Numbered from the stretch's first letter, positions 33,880-42,157 are shown. The stretch: 64,000 bases of DNA from RYN-230 sp963841695 (GCA_963841695.1 CAWJDQ010000006.1:682001-746000); one strand, 5' to 3'. Made by a program: numbers and translations. Notes: generated by a model not told the origin, from the letters alone.

Positions 33880-34740
33880 TCACTCATGCCTGTCCGCCTG
33901 GTCCACTGGTTCACCGGCCTGTTCCTCGGCGGGCTGGCGCAACTGCTGCCAGATTTCCTCGCGCAGGCCGGCGTAGGCCGGGTGCCGCCGGACCTGGGCG
34001 ATGGTGCGGGGCTGCTCGATGGGCACGAGCACGTCACGGACGATCCGGCCCGGCCGGGTGCCCATCACGATGATCCGGTCGCCCAGCGTGATGGCCTCGT
34101 CGATGCTGTGCGTGATGAAGACGATGGTCTGCCGCAGCCGGTCCCGCAGCGCCAGCAGGTCCTCCTGCAGCACCTCCCGGACCTGGGCGTCCACCGCCGC
34201 AAACGGCTCGTCCATGAGCAGCACGTCCGGTGCGGTGGCCAGGGCCCGGGCCAGCCCGGCCCGCTGCCTCATGCCGCCGGACAACTGGGCCGGGTACTTC
34301 CGCTCGTGGCCGGTCAGGCCCACGGTCTGGATCGCCTCGCTGACCCGGCGCTCCGTCTCCGCCCGGCCGGCCCTGGCCAGGTGCAGCGGCAGCGCCACGT
34401 TGCGCTGGACGGTCTTCCAGGGGAACAGGCCGAAGTGCTGGAACACCACGGCGACCCGGCGGTCAGGCCCGGTGACCGGGGCGCCGCCGATGCTCACCTG
34501 CCCGTGATCGACTTCCGCCAGCCCGGCGATCATCCGCAGCAGCGTGGTCTTGCCGCACCCGGACGGGCCGACGATGCACACGAACTGGCCCGTCTCGACG
34601 GTCAGGCTGACGTCCTCCAGGACGATCCCGCCCGGGAACCACTTGTAGACGGACCGGCAGTCGATCCGCCCGCCGGCCAGGTCCGGGCCGGCGGGCTGCG
34701 GCGGCGGGGCCGGGGCACCCGGTAGAGCCCTGTCCGTCAT
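33880..34740 (-). CDS. NitT/TauT-type ABC transporter ATP-binding protein
   Basis: A 286-aa ABC ATPase like SsuB/TauB. Walker A VGPSGCGKTTLLRMIAGL, Q-loop VVFQHFGLFPWKTV, signature QLSGGMRQRAGLARAL and Walker B VLLMDEPFAAVD are all canonical. It energises import of the ligand bound by the lipoprotein of this operon. GGGAGG precedes the ATG at 34740. An in-frame ATG at 34848, also with a fair ribosome site, would add 36 Ala/Pro-rich residues. As first gene of the leftward operon it follows a leader of about 150 nt. Confidence 0.92.
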   Translation of the reverse strand: MTDRALPGAPAPPPQPAGPDLAGGRIDCRSVYKWFPGGIVLEDVSLTVETGQFVCIVGPSGCGKTTLLRMIAGLAEVDHGQVSIGGAPVTGPDRRVAVVFQHFGLFPWKTVQRNVALPLHLARAGRAETERRVSEAIQTVGLTGHERKYPAQLSGGMRQRAGLARALATAPDVLLMDEPFAAVDAQVREVLQEDLLALRDRLRQTIVFITHSIDEAITLGDRIIVMGTRPGRIVRDVLVPIEQPRTIAQVRRHPAYAGLREEIWQQLRQPAEEQAGEPVDQADRHE

Positions 34741-34870
34741 CGGCGGCCTCCCTGCTCTGGGTGTACTGCCGGGGGACGGTACTGCCCCGGGCTGCGCCGC
34801 CGTGGGCTGCGCTGCCGTGGGCCGTACCGCCTGGCGGCGTACTGCCATCGTGTCCTCGGACTGTCGTCTA

Positions 34871-34882
34871 AGGTCTGACCAC
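34871..34882. promoter_or_regulatory. FadR-type operator box 1 (leftward promoter)
   Basis: AGGTCTGACCAC, with the perfect palindromic core GGTC-T-GACC, lies just downstream of the predicted start of the leftward transcript. The same 12 bp recur at 35032-35043. The minus-strand core TGGTCAGACC fits the TGGT-N3-ACC pattern of FadR/LldR-type GntR regulators. Confidence 0.6.
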
Positions 34883-34894
34883 TTTGTGTCGGGG

Positions 34895-34924
34895 ACACTA
34901 GCCAGGACGCCGCTCATGTGTCAA
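34895..34924 (-). promoter_or_regulatory. Promoter of the leftward transporter/catabolic operon
   Basis: On the minus strand TTGACA (34924-34919), 18 bp, then TAGTGT (34900-34895). Transcription would start near 34889, followed directly by operator box 1. The box geometry is the same as in the rightward promoter. Confidence 0.6.
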
Positions 34925-34957
34925 TAATTTGACCGGCACTGCGTAAGTTTGTCCAGC

Positions 34958-34970
34958 AAGTGGACCACTT
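34958..34970. promoter_or_regulatory. Central 13-bp palindrome between the divergent promoters
   Basis: AAGTGGACCACTT is a perfect palindrome centred between the two -35 boxes. Its ACCACTT half also occurs at operator box 1 (34878-34884). It is a probable third regulator site, or an activator site. Confidence 0.55.
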
Positions 34971-34983
34971 CTTAGCGTCCCGT

Positions 34984-35013
34984 TTGACACGCTTTCGGCG
35001 TGGGCCCTACGGT
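34984..35013 (+). promoter_or_regulatory. Promoter of the rightward lyase/regulator operon
   Basis: TTGACA (34984-34989), 18 bp, then TACGGT (35008-35013). Transcription would start near 35020, about 34 nt before the first gene, and would read straight into operator box 2. Confidence 0.6.
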
Positions 35014-35031
35014 ACGTTTCTGAAACAGAAG

Positions 35032-35043
35032 AGGTCTGACCAC
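35032..35043. promoter_or_regulatory. FadR-type operator box 2 (rightward promoter)
   Basis: AGGTCTGACCAC, identical to box 1, lies between the predicted +1 and the GGAGG ribosome site (35044-35048) of the first gene of the rightward operon. Binding here would block transcription. Confidence 0.6.
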
Positions 35044-35053
35044 GGAGGTTTAC

Positions 35054-35371
35054 GTGACAGAAACCGCCTCCTCCCCCGCTGGCGCCGTCAACTTCCTGGC
35101 TCATCACCAGGGCGACGACGTGGCGGTCGCGGTCCGCGACACCGACCCGGGCGCGGCCAGTGCCGCCTACCTGGACTCGGGGGACCGCTTCGGGATCACC
35201 GCCCGGGACGCCATCCCGCTCGGGCACAAGATCGCCCTGCGTGACCTGGGCGAGCACGAAGACGTACGGGAGTACGGCGTGCTGATCGGCCTCACCCGGG
35301 GCCCGGTCGCGGCCGGCGAGCTGGTGCACACCCACAACCTGAGGAGCGCGCGGTGGCAGAAAAGCGTCTGA
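35054..35371 (+). CDS. UxaA-type lyase small subunit (SAF domain), SuyA-like
   Basis: A 105-aa single SAF domain: VNFLAHHQGDDVAVAV, DAIPLGHKIALRDLGEHEDV, YGVLIGL and the end GELVHTHNLRSARW. Altronate dehydratase carries this domain fused at its N-terminus; a separate small subunit of this size ending in HN-x-x-x-x-RW is the layout of sulfolactate sulfo-lyase SuyA. It would supply part of the active site to the large subunit. The GTG start has GGAGG five bases upstream. The gene overlaps the large-subunit gene by 19 bp. Confidence 0.82.
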   Translation: MTETASSPAGAVNFLAHHQGDDVAVAVRDTDPGAASAAYLDSGDRFGITARDAIPLGHKIALRDLGEHEDVREYGVLIGLTRGPVAAGELVHTHNLRSARWQKSV

Positions 35372-36510
35372 CCGGGTACCGGCGGCCCGACGGCCGGGTC
35401 GGGATCCGCAATCACGTGCTGATCCTGCCGGTCGACGACCTGTCCAACGCGGCCGCTGAGTCGGTGGCCCGGGCCATCCCCGGCACGCTCGCGCTGCCGC
35501 ACCCCTACGGGCGGCTGCAGTTCGGGGCCGACCTGGATCTCTTCTTCCAGACCATGATCGGGACCGGGGCGAACCCCAACGTCGCCGCGGTCGTCGTCAT
35601 CGGCATCGAGCCCACCTGGACCGAGCGGATCGCCGGCGGCATCGCCGAGACCGGCAAGCCGGTGGCCCAGTTCTCCATCGAGCGCCACGGGGACCTGCGC
35701 ATCCTGGAGCAGGCCGGCCGGCGCGCCGCCCAGCTGCTGCAGGACGCCAGCGAGCTGTCCCGGGTCCCGGTCGAGCGCGGCGAGCTCCTGATGAGCATCA
35801 AGTGCGGCGAGTCCGACACCACCAGCGGGCTGGGTGCCAACCCGGCGACGTCGGTCGCGGTGGACCGGCACATCGCGGCCGGCGGCAGCGTGATCTTCGG
35901 CGAGACCACCGAGCTGACCGGGGCCGAGCACCTCATCGCGGAGCGCTGCGCCAGCGAGGAGGTCCGCAAGAAGTTCCAGGGGTTCTTCGACGACTACTTC
36001 GCCCTGGTCGAGCGGACCGGGGCCAACCTGCTCGGCTCGCAGCCGACCCAGGGCAACATCCGGGGCGGCCTGTCCACGATCGAGGAGAAGGCGCTGGGCA
36101 ACATCCAGAAGACCGGGACCACGCCGGTGGTGGACGCGCTGGCCCCCGCCGAGCGGCCGACCCGGGCCGGGCTCAACTTCATGGACACGTCCTGCGCCGC
36201 GGCCGAGTTCATCACGCTGACCGCGGCGGCCGGGGCGGTCATCCACCTGTTCCCGACCGGCCAGGGCAACGTGGTGGGCCACCCGGTCGAGCCGGTCATC
36301 AAGATCACCGCGAACCCGCTGACCCAGGCCACGATGAGCGAGCACATCGACGCGGACGTGTCCGGCCTGCTTCAGCTGGACTATGACTTGGCGGCGGCGG
36401 GAGACAGGCTGGAAGATGTGATCGACCGCACGATCAACGGGCGCCTCACGTGTGCGGAAGTCCTCGGCCACCGGGAATTCGCGCTGACCCGGCTGCACCC
36501 TAGCGCGTAG
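35353..36510 (+). CDS. UxaA-type lyase large subunit, SuyB-like
   Basis: A complete 385-aa protein of the altronate/galactarate dehydratase large-domain family. Hallmarks are GRVGIRNHVLILPVDDLSNA, GTLALPHPYGRLQFGADLDL, SIKCGESDTTSGLGANPATS (family Cys) and HLFPTGQGNVVGHPVEPVIKI. The separate small and large subunits, and the sequence as I recall SuyB, point to (2R)-sulfolactate sulfo-lyase (sulfolactate to pyruvate plus sulfite). A sugar-acid dehydratase remains possible. The GTG start overlaps the small-subunit gene, giving tight co-translation. The FadR-type regulator gene follows 8 bp later. Confidence 0.82.
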   Translation: MAEKRLTGYRRPDGRVGIRNHVLILPVDDLSNAAAESVARAIPGTLALPHPYGRLQFGADLDLFFQTMIGTGANPNVAAVVVIGIEPTWTERIAGGIAETGKPVAQFSIERHGDLRILEQAGRRAAQLLQDASELSRVPVERGELLMSIKCGESDTTSGLGANPATSVAVDRHIAAGGSVIFGETTELTGAEHLIAERCASEEVRKKFQGFFDDYFALVERTGANLLGSQPTQGNIRGGLSTIEEKALGNIQKTGTTPVVDALAPAERPTRAGLNFMDTSCAAAEFITLTAAAGAVIHLFPTGQGNVVGHPVEPVIKITANPLTQATMSEHIDADVSGLLQLDYDLAAAGDRLEDVIDRTINGRLTCAEVLGHREFALTRLHPSA

Positions 36511-36518
36511 GAGCCAGC

Positions 36519-37295
36519 ATGCCCGAACAGCCCGTCCCCGAGGCAGGTCCCGGGTCGCCCGCGGTCGGCTGGCGCTGGATGGGCTCGAGCGAGCCGCTGT
36601 TCCTGCGCGTCGCGGAGCAGATCGAGCGCTTCGTGGCGGGCAACGGGCTGGCTCCAGGCGACCGGCTGCCGGGCGAGCGCGAGCTGTGCGAGCTGCTCGG
36701 GGTGAGCCGGGCCTCGGTGCGCGAGGCGCTGCGCTCCCTGGAGACCCGCGGGCTGGTCCGGGTGCGGCACGGCAAGGGCGTGTTCGTGGCCGCGCCCGAC
36801 GAGGGCGAGCGGGCCCTGCAGCGGTTCTCCCGGCTGCGCGAGGTGGGCCTCGAGGAGCTGTTCGCCATGCGCGAGGTCCTCGAGGTGCCCGCCGCGGGGT
36901 GGGCGGCCAGCGAGGCCAGCGACGAGCAGCTGGCCAGCCTGATCGCCACGTTCGAGCAGCACGAGCAGGCGGTGCGGACGCAGGCCGCGCCGGAGCAGCT
37001 GCGGGTGGTGGACGCCCGGCTGCACCTGCAGATCGCCGAGTACGCGAACAACCGGTTCCTGGCCATGACGCAGACGGTGCTGCAGGAAATGCTGGGCCGC
37101 AGCATGGACACCACCCTGTCGGTGGCCGGGCGGCCGGCCCGGTCGGTGCGCGAGCACGCCGAGATCGTCAACGCGCTGGTCGCCCGGGACGCCCCGCGCG
37201 CCCGGGCGGCGGCCCGCCGGCACATCCGCAGCACGCGGCGGGCCGCGCTGCGCCGGGTGGCCGAAGAGCGGCAGCCGCCCGTCCCGCCGGGCTGA
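36519..37295 (+). CDS. FadR-subfamily GntR transcriptional regulator
   Basis: A 258-aa regulator: N-terminal winged helix LAPGDRLPGERELCELLGVS followed by RASVREALRSLETRGLV, and a C-terminal FCD ligand-binding domain with metal-binding Asp/His residues (VDARLHLQIAEYANNRF, REHAEIVNALVARD, RRHIRSTRR). FCD regulators typically bind small carboxylates. AGGAG precedes the ATG. It is the third gene of the rightward operon and the natural candidate for binding the AGGTCTGACCAC boxes of the divergent promoter. Confidence 0.92.
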   Translation: MPEQPVPEAGPGSPAVGWRWMGSSEPLFLRVAEQIERFVAGNGLAPGDRLPGERELCELLGVSRASVREALRSLETRGLVRVRHGKGVFVAAPDEGERALQRFSRLREVGLEELFAMREVLEVPAAGWAASEASDEQLASLIATFEQHEQAVRTQAAPEQLRVVDARLHLQIAEYANNRFLAMTQTVLQEMLGRSMDTTLSVAGRPARSVREHAEIVNALVARDAPRARAAARRHIRSTRRAALRRVAEERQPPVPPG

Positions 37296-37296
37296 G

Positions 37297-37420
37297 CTGG
37301 CCCGGCCCGGCTGGCCCGGCCCGGCTGGCCCGGCCCGGCTGGCCCGGCCCGGCTGGCCCGGCCCGGCTGGCCCGGCCCGGCTGGCCCGGCCCGGCTGGCC
37401 CGGCCCGGCTGGCCCGGGGC
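37297..37420. repeat. VNTR: eight perfect 14-bp repeats plus a partial copy
   Basis: CTGGCCCGGCCCGG is repeated eight times without a mismatch (37297-37408) and is followed by a diverged ninth copy, directly after the FadR-type gene stop and just before the convergent aquaporin stop. The unit is not a multiple of three, so it is non-coding, and strongly hairpin-prone. Confidence 0.93.
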
Positions 37421-37426
37421 CGCAGG

Positions 37427-38203
37427 TCAGGCTGCGGCCTGGCTCTCGGGCTCGCCGGAACCCGCCGTATCCCGGGCCTGCCCGGGATCCACGGACCCCG
37501 GGCGCTCCGTGAAGATCAGCCAGTGCAGGCCGGCCGCGAGTCCCCCGCCGACCAGCGGGGCCACGATGAACAGCCACACCTAGCTGAGCGGCGTGCCGCC
37601 CACGATCAGGGCCGGGCCGAGGCTGCGCGCCGGGTTCACCGAGGTCCCGGTGATCGGGATGCCAATGAGGTGCACCACGGTCAGCGACAGCCCGATGACC
37701 ACGCCCGCGGTGGCCGTGTTGCCGAGCTTGCCGGTCACCGCCAGGACCACGAACACGAACAGCATGGTCAGCACCACTTCGGCCAGGAACGCGCCGCCCG
37801 CCCCGATGTGGATGTCCGACACGGCGCCCCAGCCGTTGGTGCCCAGCCCCGTCTTCGAGCGGCTGTACAGGGGAGAGGTGGAGAACATCGCCCACAGCAG
37901 CAGGGCGCCCAGGATCCCGCCGGCGAACTGGGCGACCCAGTACCCGGCCGCCTCGGCCGCCGACAGCCGCCGGGCCAGCAGCGCCCCCAGGGTGACCGCC
38001 GGATTGACGTGACATCCCGAAATAGGGCCGAGCACGTAAGCCAGGGCCAGCAGCACCAGGCCGAACGCGAGTGCCGTGGCGACCACTCCGGCCGCGATGC
38101 TCCCGCCGTCGAATTTGAAGCCGAAATCCAGGGTCGCGACGCCGACCCCGAAGAAGACCAGCAGCCCCGTCCCGAGCAGTTCTGCAGCGAATCTACGCAT
38201 CAT
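37427..38203 (-). CDS. Aquaporin (MIP family) with an in-frame amber codon
   Basis: A six-segment water or small-solute channel. Both pore motifs are present: CHVNPAVTLGALLARR and TSVNPARSLGPAL. At 37582-37580 a TAG interrupts TPLS-WLF where family members have Gln (CAG), after 207 codons. The frame then continues with VWLFIVAPLVGGGLAAGLHW (the sixth membrane segment) to a normal TGA at 37427. The truncated product would lack the last membrane helix. This is a single C-to-T change, not an indel. It may be a true nonsense allele or an error. A good promoter lies upstream. Confidence 0.85.
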
Positions 38204-38224
38204 CGTGATTTGTCCCCCCGCGTC

Positions 38225-38253
38225 ACTTTAGGCACAGGAGCGTCAACCCGCAA
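38225..38253 (-). promoter_or_regulatory. Promoter of the aquaporin gene
   Basis: On the minus strand TTGCGG (38253-38248), 17 bp, TAAAGT (38230-38225), 22 bp before the aquaporin ATG, in a GC-lower intergenic stretch. Confidence 0.45.
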
Positions 38254-38414
38254 TTCGGCGTCCGCCCGGACGCTGGTTGCAGGTCACCGGGCTGGCCGAC
38301 GGCGCCGGGGGGTGATGGTTCTCGTTGCGGAGGTTTTTACGCTTGTGACTTTCCGGGCCTTATCCGCGATTCGCCGGCCGGTTACCGCAGGCGCCGGGCC
38401 CGGCTAAACGGCGG

Positions 38415-39078
38415 CTAACCGGGCCCGCCGAGGTTCCCGGTCAGGTACCGGTCCAGGGTCGGGCCCACCGCCGCGGCCAGTTCGGCCCGGTCCGCCGCGG
38501 CCAGCGGCTCCAGCCCGAGCACCTGCCGGGTTATCCCGAGCCCCACCACCTGGCTGGCCACCAGTGCGGCCCGGTAGCGGGCCTGCGCCGGATCGGCCGG
38601 GCCCGCGGCCGCGGCCAGCGGCCCACGATGGCCTCGGTCACGAACTCGCGCAGCATGATCAGTGCCTGCTCGCTGGTCGCGGCCGACCGGAGCAGGCCGA
38701 GGAACGTGTCCCGGATCTCGGCGATGTCCCAGGCGCTCAGCGCGGTCAGCACCAGGTGCTCGCCCAGGCTCCCCCGGGATCCGCGGCCCCGGCGGCCAGC
38801 GCCGAGCCGATCAGCTCGCCCGGCACCACCGGCAGCCGTACCGCGGCGGCGAACAGGCGTTCCTTGGTGCCGAAGAAGTGGTGGACCAGGGCCGGGTCCA
38901 CCCCCGCGTCCGCGGCGATGGCCCGGATCGTGGCACCGTCGTAGCCGTGACCGGCGAAACGCCTGCGCGCCGCGTCCAGGATCGCCGCCCGGGTGCCGCT
39001 GTCGCCGCCGCGCCGGCCCGTGCGCCCGCTGCCGCTGTCGCGGCGGGGCCGCGCCGGCCGGGAGTCCCGGCTCGTCAT
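38415..39078 (-). CDS. TetR-family transcriptional regulator (two frameshifts)
   Basis: The N-terminal helix-turn-helix RAAILDAARRRFAGHGYDGATIRAIAADAGVDPALVHHFFGTKERLF is the TetR DNA-binding domain. The ligand domain continues in a second frame (LTALSAWDIAEIRDTFLGLLRSA) and a third (ALVASQVVGLGITRQVLGLEPLA), with breaks near 38778 (a C run) and 38618. Repaired length is about 220 aa. Its ATG overlaps the stop of the second ABC ATPase by 4 bp, so it is the last gene of the exporter operon and probably its repressor. Confidence 0.82.
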
Positions 39079-39981
39079 CCAGCCTCCTTCCGGGCCGGGT
39101 CGCGGAGGGCGGATCTCGCCCCGGCCGCGGTGAGCTCGAAGAACCGTTCTTCCAGGGTGGCCGGGGCCTCGGTGACCCGCGCGTCCACCGGGCCCAGGGC
39201 CTGCCGGACGGCGGCCGGGCTGGCGCCGGGCACGCGCAGCGCCCGGCCCGCCAGCGCGACCGGCAGCCCGGCCGCCTCGAGTGCAGCGAACGCCGCGGCC
39301 CAGGTGCCGGTCTCCACCACACTCACCCGCGCGTCCCCGGTGATCTGCGCGGCCGTCCCCGCGGCGACCACCCGGCCCGCGGCCATGATCACCAGCCGGC
39401 CGCACTCCCCCGCCTCGTCCATGTAGTGCGTGGTGACCAGCACCCCGGCGCCCGCCCGGGCGGCATCGGTGATCGTCTCCCACAGCCTGGCCCGGGCCAG
39501 CGGGTCCACGCCCGACGTGGGCTCATCGAGGATGAGCAGGTCCGGCCGGTGCCCGAGGGCCTCGGCGAACGCGACCCGCCGCTGCACTCCCAGCGGCAGG
39601 TCACCGACCAGCACCCGGCCGTAGCCGCGCAGCCATCCGGGCAGCGCCTCCCGGGCGCCGCGGCCGAACACGGCCGCCGAGAAGGCCAGGTTCTCGGCGG
39701 GCGTGAGGTCGTCGTACAGGCCCAGGGTCTGCGGCACGTACCCGACGCGCCGCCGGGCCTGCCGCGACGGCGGCCCGCCGAACAGCCGGACCTGCCCGGC
39801 GGTCGCGGGCAGCAGCCCGAGCAGCATCCGGATCAGCGTGGTCTTGCCGGCCCCGTTCGCGCCCAGCAGGCCGACCACCTCACCCCGGCCCAGCCGGAGG
39901 TCCACCCCGTCGCACCGCCGTGAACCCGGCAAACCGCCGGCTCACCGCCAGGCACTCCGCGAGCGGCGCGTTCTCGTCCAT
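39075..39981 (-). CDS. ABC transporter ATP-binding protein, second of pair (frameshifted)
   Basis: A 302-aa ABC-2-type ATPase. Walker A is LLGANGAGKTTLIRMLLGL, the signature is LPLGVQRRVAFAEALG (a variant LSGGQ), Walker B is LLILDEPTSGVDP, and the H-loop is TTHYMDEAG; a C-terminal extension of about 85 residues follows. The N-terminus MDENAPLAECLAVSRRF lies in another frame, with the break near 39915. With the first ATPase it looks like the two halves of YbhF as separate genes. The ATG overlaps the stop of the first ATPase. Confidence 0.86.
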
Positions 39982-40902
39982 CAGCCGTCCTTCCCGGTGC
40001 TGGCGGTGCCGGCGGCGGCGCTGGCGGCGGTGCCACGGGCGGCGGTGCCACGGGCGGCGGGTTCCCGGGCCAGGATCGCGACCGTGACCGCGTCCTGCAG
40101 GTCGGGCTGGACCGGCTCGGCGCCGTCCCCCGGGACGTCCCTGGCCCCGGCGGGCGTCCAGATCCGCCAGCGGCCGTCCCGCCGCCAGGACCGCGCCCCG
40201 GCTGGCCCGGGCGGCCGCGTGGCGGCCGCCCGGAGGTGGCCGGGCAGGCCGGCGACGATCTGCTCCGGCGAGCCCGCGGCCAGTTCCCGGCCGTCCGCGA
40301 GGACCAGCACGTGCGCTGCCCGCTCCGCCTCGTCGAGGTAACTGGTGGCGAAGACCACCGCGGCGCCCGCGGCGGCGGCCTGCGCGATCAGCGACCACAG
40401 GTCGGCCCGGCTGACCGGGTCCACCCCGGTGGTGGGCTCATCGAGCACCAGCAGGGCGGGCTCGGTGCAGCATCGCGGCGATCACCCCCAGCTTCTGGCG
40501 CATCCCGCCGGACAGCTGCCCGGCCAGCCGGTCCCGCGCCGCCAGCAGCCCGGCCCGGTCCAGATACGCGCGGATCCGCGGGCCGGCCACGGCCGCCGGG
40601 ATCCGGTACGCGGCCGCGCGGAAGGCCAGGTTCTCGGCCACGGTCAGGTCCGGGTACGTGCCCGAGCCGGCCGCCAGGTAGCCGGTCTGGATCCGCGGGG
40701 GGCGCACGACCGTCCCGCCGGTGGCCCCGATGGCCCCGCTCAGGCAGCGCAGCAGCGTGGTCCGGCCGGACCCGTCCCCGCCGACCACCGCGCTCACCTG
40801 ACCGGGGAGGGCGCGGAACGTCACCTGGTCCAGCGCCAGCCGGCGACCGTAGCGGACGCTGACGGCGCGGGTGCCCCATCCGCCAGCGGGCGGGGTGCTC
40901 AC
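39981..40902 (-). CDS. ABC transporter ATP-binding protein with Arg in Walker A (frameshifted)
   Basis: A 307-aa ABC ATPase whose Walker A reads VVGGDGSGRTTLL, with Arg in place of the nucleotide-binding Lys. The signature QLSGGMRQKLGVIAAM and Walker B LLVLDEPTTGVDP look normal, so this domain may bind ATP weakly and act as the degenerate half of a heterodimer with the second ATPase. The frame breaks near 40478, where an extra C separates MLH and EPALLVLDEP. The C-terminus is Ala/Thr-rich. The GTG start overlaps the permease stop. Confidence 0.84.
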
Positions 40903-42004
40903 CGGGACTCCGCCACGGCTGCGGCCGGCGGACCGGGGCGCCCGCCACGCCGGGTGCCCCGGCCGCGTCGCTGCGGCCGCCCCGCGACCCGGCCGGCCCG
41001 AGGTAGCTGCGGAAGCGCAGCATCGCGAGCGTCATCACGACCAGGCCGAGCAGGGCCAGGAACAGCAGCGGGGGCCACAGCGGCCCGATCGGCTCGGCCC
41101 GCAGCATGACCCCGCGGGAGATCTCGTTGAAGTAGGTGAGCGGCAGGATGTAGGAGATCCAGCGCACCCCGACCGCGATCGAGGAGAGCGGGAAGATCAG
41201 CCCGGACAGCAGCACCTGCGGCAGCGTGAACATGAACGACATCTGGATGGCCTGGCCCTGGTTCTCGGACACGCTGGAGATCAGCACGCCGATGCCGAGC
41301 GTGACGAACAGGAAGAGCAGGGCGCCGAGCGCGAACACCGCGTACGAGCCGCGGAACGGCACCCCGAACAGGGCGACCCCGACCGCGAGCACGATGGCCA
41401 GGTCCACGGCGGCCACCGCGAAGTAGGGGACGATCTTGCCCAGGAACACGTCCCGCGGCCGCAGCGGCATCACCGCGAGCTGTTCCAGCGTCCCGGTCTG
41501 CCGTTCCCGGACCACGCCGAGGCTGGTGATGATGATGCCGACGAACACCAGGACCACCCCGGCCAGGCCGGGGATCATGATGTAGGACGTCTTCAGCCCG
41601 GGGTTGTAGAGGATCCGCACCTGCGGGGCTGGCCCGCCCGCGGCGTGCGGGCCGGCCGCCTGCAGCGCGCTGAGCGCGGCCTTGGCCGTGAACAGCTGGC
41701 TGCCGTCGATCAGGACCACGGTCCTGATCCCGGTCACCACGGCCACGGCGGCGTGGCCGTCGCGCAGCTCGTTCCGGGCCCAGGAGGCCCCCTCGGCGGG
41801 CGCCCGGTCCACGACCTGGAACGGCGCGCGCAGCGGCGCCTGCGCGGCGGCCGGGCCGGCCACCACGACCGGGATGGTGGACACGTCGAAGCTGGCCGCG
41901 TAGCCGAACACCACCAGGAGCAGCACGGGCAGCACGATCATCATGGCCAGCGTGCGCCGGTCCCGGCGCAGCTGCCGGAACTCTTTCACGATCATCGCCC
42001 ACAT
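40899..42004 (-). CDS. ABC-2 family exporter permease (YhhJ/YbhS-like)
   Basis: A membrane permease of about 368 aa: one N-terminal helix (LAMMIVLPVLLLVVFGYAASF), a large extracytoplasmic region (residues about 45-160), then five hydrophobic segments and the ABC-2 motif GVVRERQTGTLEQLAVMPLRP. It probably exports a drug or lipid. GGAGGAGG precedes the ATG. Near 40935 the frame shifts in the C-terminal tail, so that the natural stop at 40899 overlaps the ATPase GTG. It is the first gene of the four-gene exporter operon. Confidence 0.86.
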
Positions 42005-42054
42005 GGGGCCTCCTCCGGCCACCGACCCGGCTGGCACTTATTTCATCGCATGTT

Positions 42055-42084
42055 GAATTCTACGCTCGATGAATTCCGTGTCAA
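42055..42084 (-). promoter_or_regulatory. Promoter and dyad operator of the ABC exporter operon
   Basis: On the minus strand TTGACA (42084-42079), 16 bp, TAGAAT (42062-42057). The dyad GAATTC-N10-GAATTC (42055-42076) overlaps the spacer and -10 box, where a TetR repressor would block transcription. The TetR-type gene is the last gene of this operon. Confidence 0.55.
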
Positions 42085-42157
42085 GCGCGCCGCGTGTTCA
42101 CCGGCTGGCTGGCCCGGCCGGCTCGCCCCGCCGCCGTGAATCTGATTCGGTAGGGGG

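Noticed and set aside
37297..37420. Possible CRISPR array
   Set aside because: The repeats are only 14 bp, contiguous and without spacers, and no cas genes are present.
36381..38015. A long minus-strand frame with collagen-like Gly-Pro-Ala repeats
   Set aside because: The repeats come from the 14-bp minisatellite read in rotating frames, and the rest is antisense to the FadR-type gene. There is no start signal or codon bias.
42055..42076. GAATTC pair as a restriction-modification or cloning scar
   Set aside because: There is no vector-like or modification-gene sequence nearby. The pair fits a promoter dyad better.
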